A DNA stretch of 64,000 nt from the NCBI RefSeq assembly GCF_027942865.1, contig NC_134510.1, positions 31,990,663 to 32,054,662 of the forward strand, written 5' to 3'. The stretch is from Odontesthes bonariensis. Its lineage: Eukaryota; Chordata; Actinopteri; Atheriniformes; Atherinopsidae. Below the pieces are notes generated by a model. The model made no database searches. It was not told the DNA's origin and worked only from the letters and a program-made list of their open reading frames with translations. The position numbers were made by a program, and so were the translations under genes. Shown here in pieces: positions 57,951 through 64,000 of the stretch. Within the stretch, counting starts at the first letter, position 1. Every line of letters begins with the position of its first letter.

Positions 57951-58919
57951 TCTAGAATTTAACATCCGTCAAACACAGAACAAGTAACAGGCGTAATTAG
58001 AGACAGGAGTAATTCTGATGTGATGTATTTTAATGTTTTGACAAAATGATTAAATATTCTTTAATTGAACTGAAATCGAAGGAAAACTCTTGCTGAAATT
58101 GAAGTTCACAAAAAGAGGGAACCAGTACAGTAAACAGACGGCTAAGCAATGAGCTCAACTCCCTTTTTAAAGCTACTTAAAAGCTGAGCAGCAAATTCAA
58201 CTGATAATACTCAATAAGTCTGTATTTATATGATCAAATATAACACAGTATTACTTGTGTATATAGCATATACTTCTATGATAAAACTCTAATTTAATTC
58301 AATGCATAAACCTCTGAAAAATTTTTGTTTATATTAGCATACATAGGATTTTATATCGTAACTATATTTAACTCACATGTATACCAACAAGTTACTGTTA
58401 TACATCTAAAAGTAAATAACATCTCTCTAATAACTCTGATATCTGGAATTTAAACCCTTTATATTTAACAGCTTAACTTGTTTTTTTTTTTTTGGGGGGG
58501 GGGGTCATCAGCCAAACAAAATCCTGATTGATTCATATTTTGTGTATAATTTTTTTTCCTTTCATAAATGTCAGAACGGCAAATTTCATCAGTTGTGTTC
58601 ATGCTTTCTGTGTACCTATATTTATGTACCAACACATAAGTCAATGTATCCAACAGTCTGGCTGTCAAACATGTTATTAACAACGTGACTCATCCTGTTA
58701 TTGGTGATCAAAGTTTAAAGAAAGCTGCAGTTCCTCTGCGGTTTGATGTTGTGACATGACAGACCTGCAGTTTCCTGCCCGATAGATCTTCGTGTCGGCT
58801 TTTGAAGTGATGACAGTCTGATGAAATTTTATTCAGTGCTTCACAGTCAAATCACAGTTTAAAGGGATTATATGTTACTGATGAGCTGCTAATATAAAGA
58901 AAACCCTGCAGAGTAACAG

Positions 58920-58995
58920 CAGCTGTGAAATGATTCAATAAGGGTGTAAAGAGCTTTGAGTGGTCAACACCATTTTAAAAGTGCTTTATGAATTC
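58920..58995 (+). repeat. 3' remnant of a SINE-like repeat
   Basis: 'gtaaagagctttgagtggtc' followed by 'aaaagtgctttatgaattc' resembles the 3' part of the element at 3281-3590 and related fish repeats. The region 57951-58919 before it shows nothing recognisable apart from a short T/G homopolymer junction near 58.49 kb. Confidence 0.45.
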
Positions 58996-59139
58996 TGCTC
59001 ATTTACCATAAATGGAAGTGAGCTGAGTTATCGATCAGTATGAAAACAAGCCCAGTTATGTTGAGCTACATGTATTCAGTATGTTCTGGTGGGCTTTTTC
59101 CATTCGACCCATTATGTCACAGACCAAAACCTCAACAAT

Positions 59140-59261
59140 TTAGCTAATGGTAAATTGGCGGCCGACAGCCGCGCCTGTTACTGTGTTCACTGCTCGGAAC
59201 GATGTTGCTAGTATGGGATGTCATACAGCTTCATGTCAAAAGAGGCGAACTATCCCTTTAA
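59140..59261. mobile_element. Truncated TTAA-target element, right end only
   Basis: It ends in the same right-terminal sequence as 59304-59953 (agaggcgaactatccct), followed by TTAA (59258-59261) and then the host repeat. Its interior words (cagccgc.cctgtt and actgctcggaa) match the inverted interior of the full copy. The left end is missing or rearranged. Confidence 0.7.
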
Positions 59262-60080
59262 GGTGTCTACATGAACTTAATAACTCAGTCTTATTGTAAT
59301 TAAAGGGATAGTTCGCCTCTTTTGACATGAAGCTGTATGACATCCCATATTAGCAATATTATTTATGAACATTAACTTACCCCCTGCAGCGTCATGTGAG
59401 CCGAGTTTTGGCGTTGACGAAGGTAGTCCGGCTAGTTGGCTGGGGCTTAAAAAATAAAGCGTTTTGCTTCTCAAAACAATATGCGTTCAAAAGAGTAATA
59501 CATTTGCATCACAAAATTGTCCATCCAGAAAAAGTCAGACCTCATCGCTTGGCGCTATTTCTCTCTCCCTTCGTATCACTACGGGCTGTGTAAACTGTGC
59601 AGACCGAAGAGCAGACCGAGCAGTCCCCTGCTTCCGAGCAGTAAACACCAAAACAGGTGCGGCTATCGCTAGGTGGCTGGACGCATTGATATCAAGGGAG
59701 GCAAAAATGGCCTCGCCTAGATGGACGATTTTGTGATGCAAATGTATTGCTCTTTTGAACGCATATTGTTTTGAGAAGCAAAACGCTTTATTTTTTTAAG
59801 CCCCAGCCAACTAGCCGGACTACCTTCGTCAACGCCAAAACTCGGCTGGAACTCGGCTCACAGGACGCAGCGGGGGGTAAGTCAATGTTCATAAATGATA
59901 TTGCTAATATGGGATGTCATACAGCTTCATGTCAAAAGAGGCGAACTATCCCTTTAAGCCATTAATCCGATCCATTCAGTGCCATGTAACCTCACTGACT
60001 TATCTTGATCCAATGCAATGTTCTGCTGGGAAAACCTGCAACCAGGGACTCGTATGAATTTCACTTTGACACCTACCGAA
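59258..60080 (+). repeat. Unknown repeat family, copy 2, interrupted by transposons
   Basis: 59258-59303 and 59954-60080 together match 48512-48680 of copy 1. The two pieces are separated exactly by the 650-bp TTAA element. Confidence 0.8.
59300..59957. mobile_element. Long-terminal-inverted-repeat MITE with TTAA target duplication
   Basis: TTAA at 59300-59303 and 59954-59957 encloses 650 bp. The ends are AGGGATAGTTCGCCTC, and the inverted repeats run about 230 bp inward (roughly to 59530 and from 59720) with few mismatches, leaving a centre of about 190 bp. The TTAA target and AGGG ends suit Kolobok-like elements, with piggyBac as the alternative. No transposase is present. The open frames here are parts of the inverted repeats. 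Confidence 0.85.
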
Positions 60081-61119
60081 ACATTTCTGCAAAACAATCA
60101 ACCCCCCACAGCCCCTAACGAGCAGCTCTCTGCAGAGGGAACGGCTTCTGAAGGGCTAAAAATCATGTCAAAGAGCCTGAGGTGTTCCCCTGACCTCCAA
60201 ACTCTCCAGATATCAATCTGATGGGAAGCAAGTCCAACACACGAAGACCCTTCCCACAACCCACAGGGCCCAAAGGATCCTTGGCTAAGATCCCCCAGTA
60301 CACCTTCAGATGTTTTTTGACCATGCTTTTAATGGTCAAAGCTCTTTTGGTAGGATGAGGAAAGCACACACTATATTATCCAGGTAGTCTTAATGTTATG
60401 GCTGACCGGTGCAGTTGTAACACTTGGTTAATATTGTAATAAAAGAATGATACATTCTTATGTGTAAACAGCAACTTTAAAAGCAATTTAATCTAAATCT
60501 AAAGGTTTGAATCTGGTATGTTGAATTTTCTTCCTGTGAACAAATCCAATGACAAGTGATGAATCACTTTGCTTTAGTCTCTTCTGTCCACAAGGACAAA
60601 CTATGACGTCTCTCACATTTTTAAATAGTTGTTTTAATTAAAAAAAGCTCAGTAAAATGTTTATCAAAAGCTACCCAAAGAAGAGAAATTGGTACATTTC
60701 TGTTCCAATTGGTGGAGTATTTCACTTTTGATGCTTTTGGGAGTACACTATCCAGCAAAAGCTGTAACTATAGAAACATTCAGACTGTTGATGGTGTCCT
60801 CATGCTGCTCTAGGAATGTCACTGCTGAGTGCATATTGGCTATTATGGGAAACATATATTAGAAAGCTTTACTGAGAGATTTTGTGTTTTTCAGTAAACA
60901 ACAGAAATGCGTCATGGTCAACATGTTAATCAGAAAATCTATACTGCTGAATATGGTGTGTTCGAATAAAACAACCCACTATTGAGTTCCTAATCAGTCT
61001 TTAGTTTCTTCTAGAGAGAAATAAAGTTTTAATAATGACTTAGAAGTGATTCCTGAGCTGTGAGGAGAAGCAAACAGTGGTGGTATATCCTACCTGTTGC
61101 TTGCGAGCATTTGCGTCAT
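60081..61119. other. Intergenic DNA
   Basis: No gene. Words near 60.2-60.4 kb ('ccccctgacctccaaactctc' and 'ttcccacaacccacagggcc') look like a decayed piece of another fish transposon, not identified. Confidence 0.3.
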
Positions 61120-61570
61120 GGGAGGGTGTCTATGTTCCCACGGCCCACTGGTCCCACAGCCCATTGGTCCCACAGCCCATTGGTCCCACGTCACTAAGAC
61201 TTATTTTTATTTTTTAGGCCCATTGGTCCCACGGCCCACTGGTCCCACAGCCCATTGGTCCCACAGCCCACTGGTCCCACAGTCCATTGGTCCCACATCA
61301 CAAAGACTTTTAACATTATTTTTTAGGCCCATTTGTCCCACAGCCCAATGGTCCCACAGCTTAGGCCCTATGTCCCACAACTCCATGTTCTCACATTTCT
61401 AAGTAAACTAATAGCGAAAAAGGTGTAAAGACATTTGGCCTGCACACCTTTTTTCTCTATTAGTTGTGGAACATAGGGCCTAAATTTGAATAAATTCTTA
61501 GAAATGTGGGAACATGGAGCAGCAGGAATATGCTGTAGGACCATTGGGCTTTGGGACCAATGGGCCTAAA
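61120..61570. repeat. Compound minisatellite of GTCCCACAGCCCATTG units with inverted arm
   Basis: Roughly 14 imperfect 15-17-bp units (gtcccacagcccattg and variants) lie at 61135-61380 in three blocks separated by an AT-rich spacer (acttttaacattattttttag type). From about 61440 to 61570 the sequence returns in inverted form (ccattgggctttgggaccaa, tgggcctaaaaaatatt). The whole therefore looks like a foldback element with an expanded arm. Confidence 0.8.
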
Positions 61571-61995
61571 AAATATTAGATTTAGACTTAAGTCTTGTGC
61601 ACACTGCGTTGCTGCCACTGTATCAGACACAGAGAGACTGCTGTGTCACACGTCATCGCTCCATCAGACAAAATTAGCTAGAAAGTCACTTGTACTCCAC
61701 AATCGCTTCTACTCCAGAATGACCTAATGGTGACCGAGGACATTGTTTTTCAAAGTGTAAACACATCCACTGTGTTGTGTGCTTACATCTACATCAGATG
61801 CAAAGCCAGAACTTTCTTATTGTCAGTGAAGAGCAACAAACATTGAGCTTTTGGAAGGTATCGTTTCATAACGGGATGGGAAAACTGCGTTTCCAACTGA
61901 ATACCAATGAATGCCTGTAGAGAAAATGGTCACTTTCCATTTGCCGATCACTGCATTTTTTTTTCTTATGGCATCCAAGATCATTTAACAGACAC

Positions 61996-63060
61996 AGTGG
62001 CCCTCATTTATCAAGCCGTCGTAGAAAGCATCGTATATATGAGCGGAGAACTCGTCGTACGCAGAGGCTCAAGTGAGATTTACAGAACATGCGTACCACA
62101 CCAATCCCATCGTAAAACCGAGCGGCTGTTGATAAATCCGGCGGCCGAAATCCATCGTAATGATCCTAACCACGCCTTCTACAAAAGGGGGTTAAGAGGC
62201 CGCACCTCTGGAATTTGCGACATGGATAGACGAAAGGCGGCAAAGAAACCCTGTCAACGCTGTTGACAGCTGGGACGGCTGTCAACAGCGTTGGTGATGT
62301 AAATCGCAGACTGGACGAGTTATGTATTTTCCCCTACTGTGATGGTCAATAAAATGTGATAAACTCCAGATTAAATGAAATCTAAAATTGAACGATGTTT
62401 TACTTTTTCTCCAATAAGATCAGGAAGAAGTGGTCCGATATGAAATTTGCAGCTCTCCGACGCAGCATGTCACAAACGGGGGGGGGGGGGGGGGGGGGGT
62501 GTTAAAGCGCCTCTCCTGTACGGCTCATGAGCCACTCATCATTTTCCCGAAAGAGATTCTGCCGGTCCGGAACACTCTCTTGCGCCTGATGCGCGCGTTC
62601 AGGTCCTCTAACAAAGCCAGATCTGCCATCGTTTCGCCATTACCGCGCCGCTAGAATCACCTCTTAAATAGGCGGTTGAATAATGAGCCATCACTCTTCC
62701 AATTATGGAGTTGTACTTGTTTAATTTTTTTATTTATTTAATTTGCGTTTATGTTTATATTTATGTTGAAGTCAAATAAAACATGGGCCTTTTTTGAAGT
62801 GATAAGTCTGTAATTTTAACCAAGGGATTTGTTGCGACTCATGAGGCACGCACTAGTGACGCTGCTGTTTATGTATGCTATTGCAGTCACCGCAAGTAAA
62901 AATGGAAAAGTGCGTACACGGCTTCAGACCTGTCGTGGCGATTTCATCTTTCCTGCGCTCACGATGGATTTGATAAATGCCAACCTTTGCGCAGAAAAGA
63001 ACGTACACACGACCTACGCATGTTTTTCGTCTTACGCAAGTTTGATAAATGAGGGCCAGT
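61996..63060. mobile_element. PIF/Harbinger-type non-autonomous element
   Basis: The perfect 16-bp ends GGCCCTCATTTATCAA (61999-62014, inverted at 63042-63057) are flanked by AGT on both sides. On the minus strand near 62.63-62.54 kb the interior reads MADLALLEDLNARIRRKRVF and then, after a frameshift, an NDEWLMSR-type block. This resembles the N-terminus of fish Harbinger transposases. The AGT flank is not the usual TWA of the superfamily. A 16-bp hairpin (62255-62293) and G(22) lie inside. Confidence 0.7.
62478..62499. repeat. G(22) homopolymer
   Basis: Twenty-two consecutive G within the element at 61999-63057. Confidence 0.95.
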
Positions 63061-63800
63061 GTGTTGAAGCATTGACGCTCAGTCATGTAGACATCTGTCA
63101 TTTTTGTTAATGTTCCTCATTGCTTCCTTAAGGTTTGCACCTGTGCCATTCACCCAACACTGGAAGTGAGGTTAGTGAGGTATAACACCACAATATTGTG
63201 TCCCATCATAATATAACTGTTGTTCAAAGTGCAGAAAGGTGGTGTAATACATACCGGCTTTGAATGAAAGCAGTTGTGAGGGATTAATTAACTTTTACTT
63301 CACCTGAAGAAACTGTCTTCATCACAACTGTTTATGAGGTTGTGGCACCGCTCAAAAGAGTTTTGAGTTTCACTTGTCATTTTGCCACTAAAGATTCATA
63401 TCAGCCTCACAAGCTAACTCAGTTAAAACGGGAAGCAAGTGATTATATTCCCTAATAGTCAGACAGGGAGTAGAAGCTGTAGCTGCATCAAATGTGTTTG
63501 TGCACATTTCTTTCTCTAACACTTTAATGTGTATTTAGTGCTCTGATCAATGTGTACCTATCTAGCATTCTGAAACTCCAGTGCCATTTTAACTGCCATG
63601 CAAAGTTTTCTAGCCTTTCAAGCTTTTTTCATCTGGTCTTTATATGAGGCTGTTTTTGTCCTAGAAGTTCAGAACTACAAGATGGTCTAATTAGATGGTC
63701 TGTTCCAGTACATTTTAATTGCTTGGTTCAGTGCATAGTTGATATCTGCATACAGTTTGCATAAGACCCACGTTCAACGGTGTGTGTGTGTATATATATG
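63061..63800. other. Intergenic DNA
   Basis: AT-rich, without a recognised gene, RNA or repeat. It ends in a short (GT)n/(AT)n lead-in to the following microsatellite. Confidence 0.35.
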
Positions 63801-63801
63801 T

Positions 63802-63982
<181 letters not shown>

Positions 63983-64000
63983 AAAAAAAAAAAAGAGAAA

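Noticed and set aside
59464-59965. Several 60-90-codon frames near 59.5-59.9 kb
   Set aside because: They are readings of the two arms of the long-inverted-repeat MITE.
61097-61402. 101-codon frame with GP/PTAHWSH repeats as a secreted repeat protein
   Set aside because: The repeat is a minisatellite with imperfect units of 15-17 bp and inverted arms; there is no splice or promoter context.

Overview
The window is vertebrate, almost certainly teleost fish, genomic DNA. It is AT-rich and intron-dense, with short exons bounded by GT/AG sites, and it is packed with fish-style repeats: non-LTR retrotransposon fragments, PIF/Harbinger, Tc1-like and TTAA-target elements, SINE-like repeats and long microsatellites. 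The species cannot be determined from the sequence.

Four protein-coding genes and one tRNA can be built by joining exons with consistent splice phase. (1) Positions 1019-26470, + strand: a 664-residue FACIT collagen. Its COL2-NC2-COL1-NC1 part resembles type IX chains, but a short acidic, tyrosine-rich N-terminus replaces the NC4/COL3 part. (2) Positions 29625-35145, - strand: a five-exon, 147-residue secreted or GPI-anchored cysteine-rich protein that I do not recognise. (3) Positions 35284-37965, + strand: cd83, a single-Ig-domain membrane receptor. Its start codon lies 138 bp from the start codon of gene 2, so the two probably share a bidirectional promoter. (4) Positions 40457-40538: tRNA-Ser(AGA). 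(5) Positions 42680-56825, + strand: cfap418 (the orthologue of human C8orf37), 206 residues, with an 11.6-kb fifth intron full of transposons.

The rest is introns and repeat-rich intergenic DNA. The best-resolved mobile-element structures are: a PIF/Harbinger element with TTA target duplications (54025-55861) holding a 5'-truncated LINE with 15-bp duplications and a perfect 30-bp palindrome at its 5' junction; a long-inverted-repeat TTAA element (59304-59953) whose empty site is preserved in a second copy of its host repeat near 48.5 kb; a pair of elements with AGCCTGG ends and 11-bp duplications (25123-25633 and 40668-41813); a 109-bp retroposon with perfect 15-bp duplications (50433-50571); and a second PIF/Harbinger-type element (61999-63057). 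A compound minisatellite lies at 61120-61570, and an (AG)n tract of about 170 bp occupies the right end.

The genes do not form a pathway. The likely functional link is shared regulation of cd83 and the unidentified gene through their common promoter and a consensus NF-kB-type site at 34720-34731. That link is inference.
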